From an uncultured Bacteroidales bacterium (lineage in GTDB: Bacteria > Bacteroidota > Bacteroidia > Bacteroidales > Muribaculaceae), in assembly GCA_900549375.1 (NCBI GenBank), contig URNY01000075.1, positions 1 to 12,806 on the forward strand: a stretch of DNA of 12,806 bases. The letters are read 5' to 3'. The notes beneath the pieces are model-generated. The model was not told where the DNA came from and searched no databases. It was given only the letters and a program-made list of their open reading frames with translations. The translations under genes were made by a program, and so were the position numbers. Each line of letters begins with the position of its first letter. Within the stretch, counting starts at the first letter, position 1. Shown one piece after another: positions 1 to 8,554 of this stretch.

Positions 1-19
1 ATATTTTACAGCAGGTTAC

Positions 20-55
20 AAAAGAGGCTGTGCCTATTTTGACACAGCCTCATTT
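20..55. terminator. Hairpin terminator near the left edge
   Basis: A perfect 9-bp stem (GAGGCTGTG at 24-32, CACAGCCTC at 43-51) encloses a 10-base loop. The left arm is preceded by AAAA, which gives a T-run when read on the minus strand. On the plus strand the tail is only ATTTG. It probably ends a gene that lies to the left of the window and may work in both directions. The gene it serves is not visible. Confidence 0.55.
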
Positions 56-194
56 GAAGTTAATTTCAATGAACCTTTCTATTCTTATGTCTGTTCTATA
101 AATAGAGCACGAACCTGAAAAATCCGTTCTCCCCTATGAACTCATCTGAACTTTTGTCCGGTTTTCTGTTTTTCTCCTCACCCTACAAATATGT

Positions 195-225
195 TTCGAT
201 GATTTCCACACAAATAGTCATCGAA
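195..225. repeat. 8-bp dyad just upstream of the first gene
   Basis: TTCGATGA at 195-202 and TCATCGAA at 218-225 are exact reverse complements separated by 15 bases, and the right arm ends 4 bases before the ATG at 230. TATGTTTC at 190-197 resembles a Bacteroides -7 element (7 of 8 positions) and overlaps the left arm. No well-spaced -33 TTTG is present. The dyad could be a protein-binding site or an RNA hairpin covering the translation start. Which of these it is cannot be told from sequence. Confidence 0.35.
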
Positions 226-229
226 TAAA

Positions 230-574
230 ATGATTACCGACCAAGTAATAAAGGAGATCTATAAGAAATTCAAGAAGCCCGTCCGCGACCAGGAGGAGCT
301 TCAGCTCGGTCATTATATGGATTTGCTCAAAAACCACCATAATCTGACAGAGGATGACATGGAGATCGTGCTCGAAGATCTTGAGGAATTCAATCCTTTC
401 AAGAGATTCCTTAAACGAAGCATTTATGCCATTCTTGAATTGGACAACATGATAGCCTTCGTGTTCCGCACCCATATCCTATTCTTCGGTCTGGAAGACA
501 ATCAGCTCCGCGTCCACATAAAACCGGAAGAACCGAAATCATTCTTTTCACGCATCTTTGGCAAAGACGAGTGA
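230..574 (+). CDS. Conserved hypothetical protein, 114 aa
   Basis: I do not recognise a named domain. The protein is small and probably cytoplasmic, with no signal peptide or clear membrane span. The N-terminal half is highly charged and helical in character, with a long K/E-rich stretch at residues 5-45. A hydrophobic middle (residues about 62-85) is followed by a short tail ending in FFSRIFGKDE, which could form an amphipathic helix. The ATG at 230 is the first start after the upstream dyad. Codon use matches the core genes next to it. The gene is monocistronic: a hairpin upstream and a long terminator immediately downstream isolate it, and the next gene converges on it. It is probably a real gene because of its length, codon use and flanking signals, but no function can be assigned. 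Confidence 0.7.
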   Translation: MITDQVIKEIYKKFKKPVRDQEELQLGHYMDLLKNHHNLTEDDMEIVLEDLEEFNPFKRFLKRSIYAILELDNMIAFVFRTHILFFGLEDNQLRVHIKPEEPKSFFSRIFGKDE

Positions 575-594
575 TTCGCTTTGAGTCGGCAGAC

Positions 595-644
595 ATAAAA
601 ATGAATCCCGCCGGAAGCTTACGCCCGGCGGGATTCATTTTTAT
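595..644. terminator. Bidirectional terminator between convergent genes
   Basis: A perfect 20-bp inverted repeat (595-614 and 625-644) surrounds a 10-base loop. The stem core is the GC-rich ATCCCGCCGG / CCGGCGGGAT, and its outer part is an A-run on the left and a T-run on the right, so a U-tract follows the GC stem in either direction. It sits between the end of the 230-574 gene (+) and the end of the 697-1242 gene (-), and probably ends both transcripts. Confidence 0.9.
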
Positions 645-696
645 AATAGTTAATGCAATTTTAGTCTCTCTTATAATCTGTTGGCTGAGGAGACAA

Positions 697-1242
697 TCAG
701 TTGATGTTCATTATGTCGAAACCGTCTTCAAGGTCTTCTTCATTGAATTCCTCGTTTCCAAAAATTTCTATGTCAAGATCCTCAATTTTCTCTTGTGCTT
801 TGAGGTCTATCTTCTTATCGAATTCATCGAGATCCACAGATTGTTTCGGCGCTTTCCCTTTTTTAAATGTGCATACAGGTTCTTTCAGCGTGCGGCTGGG
901 ACACATCTCCTTAAGTTCCATAAAGAAGGAACGCTCCGTTAGGTAATCGAACACAAAAATCAGACGCTGACCCTCCTCTTCGATTAGTTCACTCAAGGGA
1001 GTCTCCTCCATGAGCCATGTATCCTGATCGCTTGCGGTGTCGCCCATATCTTCATAGGTGATTTCCTCCTGTTTCTGCCAGTCGTCATCGCAAAGGAAGA
1101 ATGAATCAAGCTCATCTTTTGAAAAGTCTACACTCTCCAGAACGGCATTTCGCAGTTGCAGAAAAGTATTCTCCGAATCAATCTCAATCTCGCGCGCAAA
1201 ATTGCTGACTTCGTCGCTTACTAATTTAAACCTATATACCAT
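697..1242 (-). CDS. Acidic protein, pRiA4b ORF-3 / IS1096 passenger-like family
   Basis: This 181-aa protein has the N-terminal pattern MVYRFKLVSDE...REIEIDSENTFLQLRNAVLES, followed by SFFLCDDDW and later GQRLIFVFDYLTERSFFMEL. These resemble the pRiA4b ORF-3-like family (PF07929), which is widespread in Bacteroidales and often labelled an IS1096 passenger TnpR-like protein. Its biochemical role is unknown and the label does not mean this is a resolvase: no recombinase catalytic motif is visible. The C-terminal third (about residue 140 on) is very rich in Asp and Glu. The start at 1242 is chosen because homologues, as I recall them, begin at MVYRF. An upstream ATG at 1278 would add 12 residues that do not look family-like. 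No insertion-sequence ends are seen nearby, so it appears to be an ordinary chromosomal gene. Confidence 0.65.
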   Translation of the reverse strand: MVYRFKLVSDEVSNFAREIEIDSENTFLQLRNAVLESVDFSKDELDSFFLCDDDWQKQEEITYEDMGDTASDQDTWLMEETPLSELIEEEGQRLIFVFDYLTERSFFMELKEMCPSRTLKEPVCTFKKGKAPKQSVDLDEFDKKIDLKAQEKIEDLDIEIFGNEEFNEEDLEDGFDIMNIN

Positions 1243-1397
1243 TTTTGAATTTGTTCTGTTAAACTGACGGAGGAACAAGCCGGATCCTGTCCGGAATATC
1301 CCGTCCTAATATTTAATGCGAAATTAATACTATTATTGTTATAAGTCAATAGCAATCGAAAAATTTTTATGCGTCTGCAGATTTTTTGACAAAATAA

Positions 1398-1432
1398 GGC
1401 TCCAGCCCCCTAAAAATGCGGGGAATGGAGCC
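1398..1432 (-). terminator. Terminator of the serine palmitoyltransferase gene
   Basis: A stem of GGCTCCA (1398-1404) with TGGAGCC (1426-1432) is extended by an inner CCCC / GGGG pairing around an A-rich loop. Read on the minus strand the stem is followed by a T-rich tail. It lies 37 bases beyond the stop codon of the gene ending at 1469, as expected for that gene's terminator. Confidence 0.75.
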
Positions 1433-1468
1433 ATTTAATCTTTGCTAAAAATTAGACTCTGTTCCTTA

Positions 1469-2659
1469 TTATTTCTTCAAAAGACCATATTTGCGGAACA
1501 CTTTCTCGATAGCTTCGAGCGAACGCGTAACCTGCTCTTTTGTGTGCGTAGCCATCAGCGAATAGCGGATCAGCGTGTCGTGGGGAGCAACGGCCGGTGT
1601 CACCACGGGATTCACAAACACTCCCTCGTCGAGAAGATCGCGGGTGATATGGAATGTCTTGTAATCATCGCGGATGAAGAGCGGGATGATTGGCGTCGAT
1701 GTGTTTCCGATTTCGCATCCCATAGCGCGGAAATTCTCCAGCGCATAGTTGGTGATGTTCCATAGATGCTCCTGACGCTCCGGCTCTGCCAGCATTATGT
1801 CGAGAGCCGCGTTGGCTGCGGCAGTCGATGCAGGCGTTATCGAGGCTGTGAATATATAGGAGCGGGAATGATGGCGGAGATAATTGGTGATAACCTTGTC
1901 GGTGGCGATGAAGCCTCCGAGCGATGCGAAAGATTTGCTGAAAGTACCCATGATCAGATCAACATCGTCGGTGACGCCGAAATGATCGCAGGTGCCTCTG
2001 CCCTGCTTGCCGAAAACTCCGATTCCGTGGGCCTCGTCGACCATAACGGAAGCATTGTATTTCTTGGCAAGCCTTACAATCTCCGGAAGGTCGGCCACGT
2101 CGCCTTCCATCGAGAAGACACCGTCGGTAACTATTAACTTCACTTTGTCCGGATCGCACTTCTTGAGCTGCGCCTCAAGCGAAGCCATATCGTTATGCTT
2201 GTATTTCAGGTAATTGGAAAAAGAAAGACGTCGGCCTTCAATTATCGAAGCGTGATCCTGCTCGTCGAGGATGATATAATCCTCACGGCCAGTCAGAGTC
2301 GAAACTACTCCGAGATTCACGCCGAACCCTGTGGAATAAATCATGGCGTCTTCCTTGCCGACATAGTCGGCTATACGCGCCTCAAACTGCTTATGGATGT
2401 CGAGCGTTCCGTTAAGAAACGGAGAACCGGCCATGCCTGTACCATATTTTTTTGTGGCTTCAACAGCAGCCTCGATAACTTTTGGATGGTTAGTGAGTCC
2501 CATATAGCTGTTGGATCCGAACATGAGCACTTTTTTGCCATTCATGACAACCTCTGTGTTCTGCTCGCTCGATATGGGTCTGAAATAGGGATAAACGCCT
2601 GCCGCCTTAGCTTTCTGAGGAGCGTCGTAGGCCGATAGTTTCTGTTGTAAGGGCTTCAT
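1469..2659 (-). CDS. spt: Serine palmitoyltransferase (alpha-oxoamine synthase family)
   Basis: This is a PLP-dependent fold-type I enzyme of 396 aa, the usual length for soluble bacterial family members. The family condenses an amino acid with an acyl-CoA and releases CO2. In Bacteroidales the closest type, as I recall it, is the serine palmitoyltransferase that makes 3-ketosphinganine, the first step of membrane sphingolipid synthesis. Visible marks are the PLP-stacking His in DEQDHASIIEGRRLS (H136), the DEAHGIGVFG motif (D208, H211) and the Schiff-base lysine in GTFSKSFASLGG (K242). The N-terminal KL..YD.PQKA...GVYPYFR block is typical of the sphingolipid branch. Glycine C-acetyltransferase (kbl) and 8-amino-7-oxononanoate synthase (bioF) are the alternatives. 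There are no biotin or threonine-degradation genes beside it. The ATG at 2659 is preferred to a GTG at 2665 because it gives the family-like MKPLQQKL start. It is transcribed alone, divergently from dnaK. Confidence 0.85.
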   Translation of the reverse strand: MKPLQQKLSAYDAPQKAKAAGVYPYFRPISSEQNTEVVMNGKKVLMFGSNSYMGLTNHPKVIEAAVEATKKYGTGMAGSPFLNGTLDIHKQFEARIADYVGKEDAMIYSTGFGVNLGVVSTLTGREDYIILDEQDHASIIEGRRLSFSNYLKYKHNDMASLEAQLKKCDPDKVKLIVTDGVFSMEGDVADLPEIVRLAKKYNASVMVDEAHGIGVFGKQGRGTCDHFGVTDDVDLIMGTFSKSFASLGGFIATDKVITNYLRHHSRSYIFTASITPASTAAANAALDIMLAEPERQEHLWNITNYALENFRAMGCEIGNTSTPIIPLFIRDDYKTFHITRDLLDEGVFVNPVVTPAVAPHDTLIRYSLMATHTKEQVTRSLEAIEKVFRKYGLLKK

Positions 2660-3111
2660 ATACACTTATGAATAAGGTGATTTTCCGCAACAGCGCCGGA
2701 GAACCCGGCTTGAAGTCTTTTCGGCGAATTCGCATTCGACGCTGACCTGCCTGTAATTGCGGACAATCCACTTAGGTGAAAACAAATCAGAATGCAAAGG
2801 TAATAAAATTTTGAATAACACACGCAAAAATTGGAGTTTTTATTCCCTTTTCTGTCCAAATATTCCCCGTTTTTGACATATATGACAAAATAGAAGAAAA
2901 CATGCACAACCCTTTTAACCAAAATAAACATGGAATTATCAATTATTTACAAATATTCTTTAAAAAAATTCATCTCCTGCGAAATTTTTAGCACATCATT
3001 TGTTAATAAATTGAATGAAGGCTTTAATAGATATGCCCTCTGCAACCGGCGTATTCTCCTATAAAGCCATTAAAGATAGAAATTATTAACATATAAAAAA
3101 CAATACAGATC
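2660..3111. other. Intergenic region between spt and dnaK
   Basis: This 452-base stretch has no convincing gene. Its left part (2660-2790) would be the leader of the spt transcript and holds a small GC hairpin (GCCGG / CCGGC at 2695-2709). The probable spt promoter lies at 2795-2828. The right half is very AT-rich and must hold the dnaK promoter, but I could not find a well-spaced TTTG / TAnnTTTG pair for it. No HrcA-type CIRCE repeat is present. The dnaK leader just before the ATG is A-rich, as is common for translation starts in this phylum. Confidence 0.6.
2795..2828 (-). promoter_or_regulatory. Probable promoter of spt (Bacteroides type)
   Basis: On the minus strand a -33 box TTTG (2825-2828) is followed after 22 bases by TACCTTTG (2795-2802), a perfect match to the Bacteroides -7 consensus TAnnTTTG. 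Spacing is slightly long. The transcript would start near 2789 and have a leader of about 130 bases. Confidence 0.5.
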
Positions 3112-5013
<1,902 letters not shown>

Positions 5014-5033
5014 GTCCACAAACCAACGATAAC

Positions 5034-5072
5034 AAAATGGAGTGTAGCTCAACGAGTTACACTCTATTTTTA
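5034..5072 (+). terminator. dnaK terminator
   Basis: An 11-bp stem (5040-5050 with 5054-5064, one G-T wobble) has a tight AAC loop. It is extended by A-run / T-run pairing and followed by TTTTTATTTG. It lies 20 bases after the dnaK stop codon and should separate dnaK from the RM operon. Confidence 0.9.
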
Positions 5073-5196
5073 TTTGTATTTCCCTCCTGACACATGTTTC
5101 CTATGGATTTTCGCCCATATCGCCTCAATATCGAAGCGTTCTGCAAAAGAATAGCAAAAACCAATGGTGATTCAATGCAGATTCCACACATACCCA

Positions 5197-5283
5197 CAAT
5201 CATAATCAAATCTTAACTGCCCATAACAATACCAAACTATCCCTCAGCAACTTACCAGTTGTATTTTCTTTTGATTATGATTG
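5197..5283. repeat. 14-bp perfect inverted repeat with a third half-copy
   Basis: CAATCATAATCAAA at 5197-5210 is an exact reverse complement of TTTGATTATGATTG at 5270-5283, with 59 bases between the arms. The core 9-mer CAATCATAA recurs in direct orientation at 5319-5327. The arms lack the GC core and T-tail of a terminator. They could be protein-binding sites upstream of the RM promoter, a recombination site, or remnants of a small mobile element. Confidence 0.6.
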
Positions 5284-5421
5284 CCTATTGGGGCCGGAAT
5301 ATCCCTTATTAATGGCACCAATCATAACGATTCACAACTGATCGCCTCGAGTATTATAAGAATAATCGCCTTTTTTGCCAATATTATGCCGCAAAACATG
5401 ATGCGAAACACACTCGGTTTC

Positions 5422-5452
5422 TTTGTCGTGTGCGGAACTTTCACTAAATTTG
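5422..5452 (+). promoter_or_regulatory. Promoter of the xre-res-mod operon
   Basis: A -33 box TTTG at 5422-5425 is separated by 19 bases from TAAATTTG at 5445-5452, a perfect Bacteroides -7 box (TAnnTTTG). Transcription would start about 5458-5460, roughly 20 bases before the regulator's ATG. This is the best promoter match in the window. Confidence 0.75.
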
Positions 5453-5458
5453 CGAGTG

Positions 5459-5474
5459 GATAACAAATTTTATC
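5459..5474. promoter_or_regulatory. Possible operator for the Xre-type regulator
   Basis: GATAA (5459-5463) and TTATC (5470-5474) form a perfect dyad with a 6-base AT-rich spacer, placed between the -7 box and the ATG at 5478. A dimeric helix-turn-helix protein bound here would cover the transcription start, which fits self-repression by the gene's own product. A weaker dyad, CACAC / GTGTG, flanks the -33 box (5409-5432). Both are inferred from position and symmetry only. Confidence 0.35.
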
Positions 5475-5477
5475 GAC

Positions 5478-5690
5478 ATGGAAACTGATATAAACCGATT
5501 AAAAGTAGTTTTAGCAGAAAAGAAACGGACAAATAAATGGTTATGTGAACAATTAAATGTGAATCCATCAACAGTATCAAAATGGTGTACGAATAGTTCT
5601 CAGCCAGATTTGCCTACTTTAGTTAAAATTGCCAAGTTATTGGAAGTTAATGTTGATGATTTGCTAAATACCAAAATTGTAGAATTATAA
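5478..5690 (+). CDS. Xre/Cro-type transcriptional regulator, 70 aa
   Basis: A single helix-turn-helix domain (HTH_3 type) fills the protein. Residues about 17-38 (NKWLCEQLNVNPSTVSKWCTN) form the helix-turn-helix, with the recognition helix around NPSTVSKW. The region PDLPTLVKIAKLLEVNVDDLL is the usual fourth and fifth helix. The size and position, first in an operon directly before restriction and modification genes, fit a controller protein that tunes RM expression, often by binding its own promoter. The start at 5478 lies about 20 bases after the predicted transcription start, so the leader is very short. The res gene follows 10 bases after its stop. The controller role is inferred from context. 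Small Xre proteins of this kind also regulate other modules. Confidence 0.85.
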   Translation: METDINRLKVVLAEKKRTNKWLCEQLNVNPSTVSKWCTNSSQPDLPTLVKIAKLLEVNVDDLLNTKIVEL

Positions 5691-5700
5691 AGCATCCGCT

Positions 5701-8550
5701 ATGTTCTATAAGATTATCGAGAAAAAAAGAGATGAATGGCTTAGCTCTCCGAGTTGTGTCATTACTGATCTTATATCTTATATCGAACATCAGCATAAGA
5801 TGCGTGATGCTCAGATTGAGTCCATAAAAACGTATTTGTTCCTTAAGATTGAATGTCAGAATCGTCCGTTATGGGAGTTATTTGCTTCTGGAAAGTTTAA
5901 TTATACAAATGTTGACAGCCTTGAGGTCAATAGAGCAACACGGGAGGTTCTTGAATCTAATCCTGCCGCATTGGCATTATGGGAATATGCTTCTATATCC
6001 GATGAAAATGGCAATGTTAACTCGCCTAAAATTTTAGCAGCTATTAAAAAGGCTCCGGATTCAATTGATTATGTCAGTGTCATCAAAGATTTGTTTTCCA
6101 ATGTCAGCTATCCGGATTATCTGTTCAGCATACCTATGGGTGCTGGCAAGACCTACTTAATGGCTGCTTTGATTTATCTAAACCTTTATTTTGCCCTTGC
6201 AGAGCCAGACAATCCCATATTTGCTCATAATTTCATACTGTTTGTTCCTTCGGGCTTAAAATCTTCGATTGTACCAAGTCTTAGAGACATCCAGAAATTC
6301 AATCCATTATGGATTCTGCCTGACCCGGTTGCATCACAGTTGAAAAACCTGATTCAATACGAATGGCTTCAGGAGTCTTCTTCCGCTTCAAAAAGCAATA
6401 TAGTGAAGAATCCTAATGCCCGTAAAATCAGTATACAGGTTGCAAAACCGAATCTTATGGGATTGGTCGCTGTAACGAATGCCGAGAAAGTTATTCTTGA
6501 CAGAGTTGACAAAGACTTCAATATTGATGCATCCATTTTAAAATCATTACCAGAAGAAGAGCGCAAAGAATACGAGGCCACATTGCAGGCTAATGAACTT
6601 AGAGAGCAAATCGGTCTTATTCCCGGATTATGCATACTCATTGACGAAGTCCACCATGCCAGCGATGACCAAAAATTACGCAAGGTAGTAAATAAATGGA
6701 TGGAACAGAGCAACTTCAACTCTGTACTTGGTTTTTCGGGAACTCCTAACATGGACCCAGCAACAAAGATTAAAATTACAGATGACCTCTCTGTCAAATG
6801 CACGCAGTATGCAAATGTGGTTACCTTCTATCCTTTGATAAAAGGCATCGGCAACTTCCTGAAAATTCCTGTTGTACGTCATTCCAATCTTGACTCAACA
6901 GAAATTATAAGTCGAGGATTGCGCGAGTTTTTCAGCAGCTACGCCGACACCGTCTACTCCAACGGAACTTCTGCAAAAGTCGCAGTCTATGCGCCCTCAA
7001 TAGCCGTGCTGGAAGAAGAAATTTATCCGGTTGCTTACGCCGTCTGCGCTGAATTGGAAATTAATCCGACGGAGACAATTCTAAAATATCATAAGGGCAA
7101 TTCTTCGTATAAGGTGGAAGAAGACGCTCAATTTGAGTTCTCTACCCTTGATTCACCATTGTCTAAGAAGAGAATCATCTTATTAGTCGGTATTGGACGC
7201 GAAGGTTGGAACTGTAAAAGTCTTACTGGGGTGATTTTATCTCAACGCAATGCTTGCCCTCAGAACATGGTATTGCAGATCAGTTGCCGTTGTCTGCGTG
7301 AAGTCGATAATGCTAAAAGGGAAACTGCAATGATTTGGCTTAATAAATTCAATGCAGAAAAGCTTAATCAACAGCTACAGGAACAACAGTACACGACAAT
7401 CGCAGAATTTGGAGGTAAAAAGCCTGATGACCTCATTACCATACAACGATATTCACGTATGGAAAGGTTAAAATTGCCTCCTATAGACTACTATCAGATA
7501 AAAATAAACTACAATACAGTCGAAACTGCACAGGTTGCAAATATTGGTGAATATCTGAGAACATATCAATTGCCTCATGTTGATTCAACCATCATTTACA
7601 CGCAGGGATTCGATCAGTCAAATACGGCATCTGAAAGCGCCGTAGGGAATGTGATGACGGAAATTGCGAATTTCCGTCTTTGGCTTGATTTGATTGTCAA
7701 AGAAAGCCTCGGGCTGCTGTCAATAGATACCCTAACCCGATATGAAGCCGAATTAAAGCTTTTGTTTGAAAAAATCACTATCAGAAATGGCGATAATCTT
7801 GTCTACAATTCTGATATTGATCAAAGCAAAGTGCGCTCAGACATACGAAATAGTTTTGCTTTGCGACGCAGCTTCAACACTAAGGAAGAGTTAATACCAG
7901 AGGAGGCGTCGTTGCTCAAAGTCAATGCTCTAAAGTCACCAATTGAAGATAATAAATCTGCGATTTACTCTCCATCTCAAGAAAAGGTTGCGGAGATTGT
8001 GAGCCAGGATAGCAAACCGGTTGAAACAATATCTGAAGAAATCCGAAAATATCTTATTGAGCACGGGCTACCGTTACCTGATATCGAGAAATCGGTTAAT
8101 GACCGCACTTACCAATATCTTCCTTACCATCTTGATAGTAAGTTGGAAGAAGATTATCTGTATAGTGTAATTAATCATATAAAATCCGTTCCCGGTGTTG
8201 AATTCTACTTCAATGGGGATGACACGCTAACTGATTTCCGTATTCGATGCTACACAAAGCGTGGTAGAGCTTGGAAGTTAGATGGCTACTACTATCCTGA
8301 TTTCATTATGCTTACTCGCAATTCAGACAATACAATAAACAAAATTATAATTATTGAAACCAAAGGCGAAGGATTTGCAGGTAAGTTTATCCCTCGTAGG
8401 CAATTCATGGATGATGTCTTTATCCGGCTTAATAATGATAAATTCGGACGTGAACGGTTCCAATTCCTTTACATTGAAGATACGCTTGACAAAGAAGTGC
8501 GTCTTCAAAAGACAATCAACAAAATCAATTCATTCCTTCTAAGCAGATAA
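5701..8550 (+). CDS. res: Type III-like restriction enzyme Res subunit (helicase-nuclease)
   Basis: This 949-aa protein combines an SF2 ATPase with a C-terminal nuclease, as in type III Res subunits. Residues MGAGKT at 146-151 are Walker A, DEVHHA at 315-320 is the DExH box and GFSGTPN at 344-350 is motif III. GIGREGWNCKS from residue 497 is the motif V region, and QISCRCLRE from residue 526 is motif VI (Q526, R530, R533). Motif VI has Cys where QxxGRxxR has Gly. The nuclease is PD-(D/E)xK type: YYYPDF with D867, then IIIIETKGEG with E886 and K888, at the spacing known for type III enzymes. Such enzymes use ATP to communicate between two unmethylated sites and cut DNA beside one. It lies upstream of mod with a 4-base gap, the reverse of the classic mod-res order. 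All catalytic residues look intact. A type I HsdR is less likely because no hsdS is present. Confidence 0.88.
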   Translation: MFYKIIEKKRDEWLSSPSCVITDLISYIEHQHKMRDAQIESIKTYLFLKIECQNRPLWELFASGKFNYTNVDSLEVNRATREVLESNPAALALWEYASISDENGNVNSPKILAAIKKAPDSIDYVSVIKDLFSNVSYPDYLFSIPMGAGKTYLMAALIYLNLYFALAEPDNPIFAHNFILFVPSGLKSSIVPSLRDIQKFNPLWILPDPVASQLKNLIQYEWLQESSSASKSNIVKNPNARKISIQVAKPNLMGLVAVTNAEKVILDRVDKDFNIDASILKSLPEEERKEYEATLQANELREQIGLIPGLCILIDEVHHASDDQKLRKVVNKWMEQSNFNSVLGFSGTPNMDPATKIKITDDLSVKCTQYANVVTFYPLIKGIGNFLKIPVVRHSNLDSTEIISRGLREFFSSYADTVYSNGTSAKVAVYAPSIAVLEEEIYPVAYAVCAELEINPTETILKYHKGNSSYKVEEDAQFEFSTLDSPLSKKRIILLVGIGREGWNCKSLTGVILSQRNACPQNMVLQISCRCLREVDNAKRETAMIWLNKFNAEKLNQQLQEQQYTTIAEFGGKKPDDLITIQRYSRMERLKLPPIDYYQIKINYNTVETAQVANIGEYLRTYQLPHVDSTIIYTQGFDQSNTASESAVGNVMTEIANFRLWLDLIVKESLGLLSIDTLTRYEAELKLLFEKITIRNGDNLVYNSDIDQSKVRSDIRNSFALRRSFNTKEELIPEEASLLKVNALKSPIEDNKSAIYSPSQEKVAEIVSQDSKPVETISEEIRKYLIEHGLPLPDIEKSVNDRTYQYLPYHLDSKLEEDYLYSVINHIKSVPGVEFYFNGDDTLTDFRIRCYTKRGRAWKLDGYYYPDFIMLTRNSDNTINKIIIIETKGEGFAGKFIPRRQFMDDVFIRLNNDKFGRERFQFLYIEDTLDKEVRLQKTINKINSFLLSR

Positions 8551-8554
8551 AGCT

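Larger units (their letters stand above)
5014..5477. other. Gene-free junction between dnaK and the RM operon
   Basis: I see no credible gene in these 464 bases. A 60-codon frame starting at a TTG (5281) reads through promoter elements and looks random. The contents are the dnaK terminator (5034-5072), an AT-rich segment, a 14-bp inverted repeat (5197-5283), one further partial copy of its arm (5319-5327), and the promoter and possible operator of the downstream operon (5422-5474). Composition shifts here from the GC-rich codon style of dnaK to the AT-rich style of the following genes, so this is the likely left edge of an acquired block. No att-like duplication or integrase was found. Confidence 0.6.

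Noticed and set aside
571..942. Frames of 81-123 codons on the plus strand through 571-946
   Set aside because: They run through the terminator stem and lie antisense to the better supported acidic protein gene at 697-1242.
697..1242. Reading the pRiA4b ORF-3-like gene as evidence of an insertion sequence
   Set aside because: No transposase, terminal inverted repeats or target duplication are nearby. The family name reflects its first description only.
2692..2740. GC hairpins in the spt leader as a possible riboswitch
   Set aside because: Only short 5-bp stems are present and no known riboswitch core was recognised.
2980..3010. TTAGCACAT resembling half of a CIRCE heat-shock operator before dnaK
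   Set aside because: The matching half GAGTGCTAA is absent at the required spacing, and HrcA/CIRCE control is not expected in this phylum.
5281..5463. 60-codon frame on the plus strand starting at TTG
   Set aside because: It spans an inverted-repeat arm and the promoter boxes, has no domain pattern and has no translation signal.
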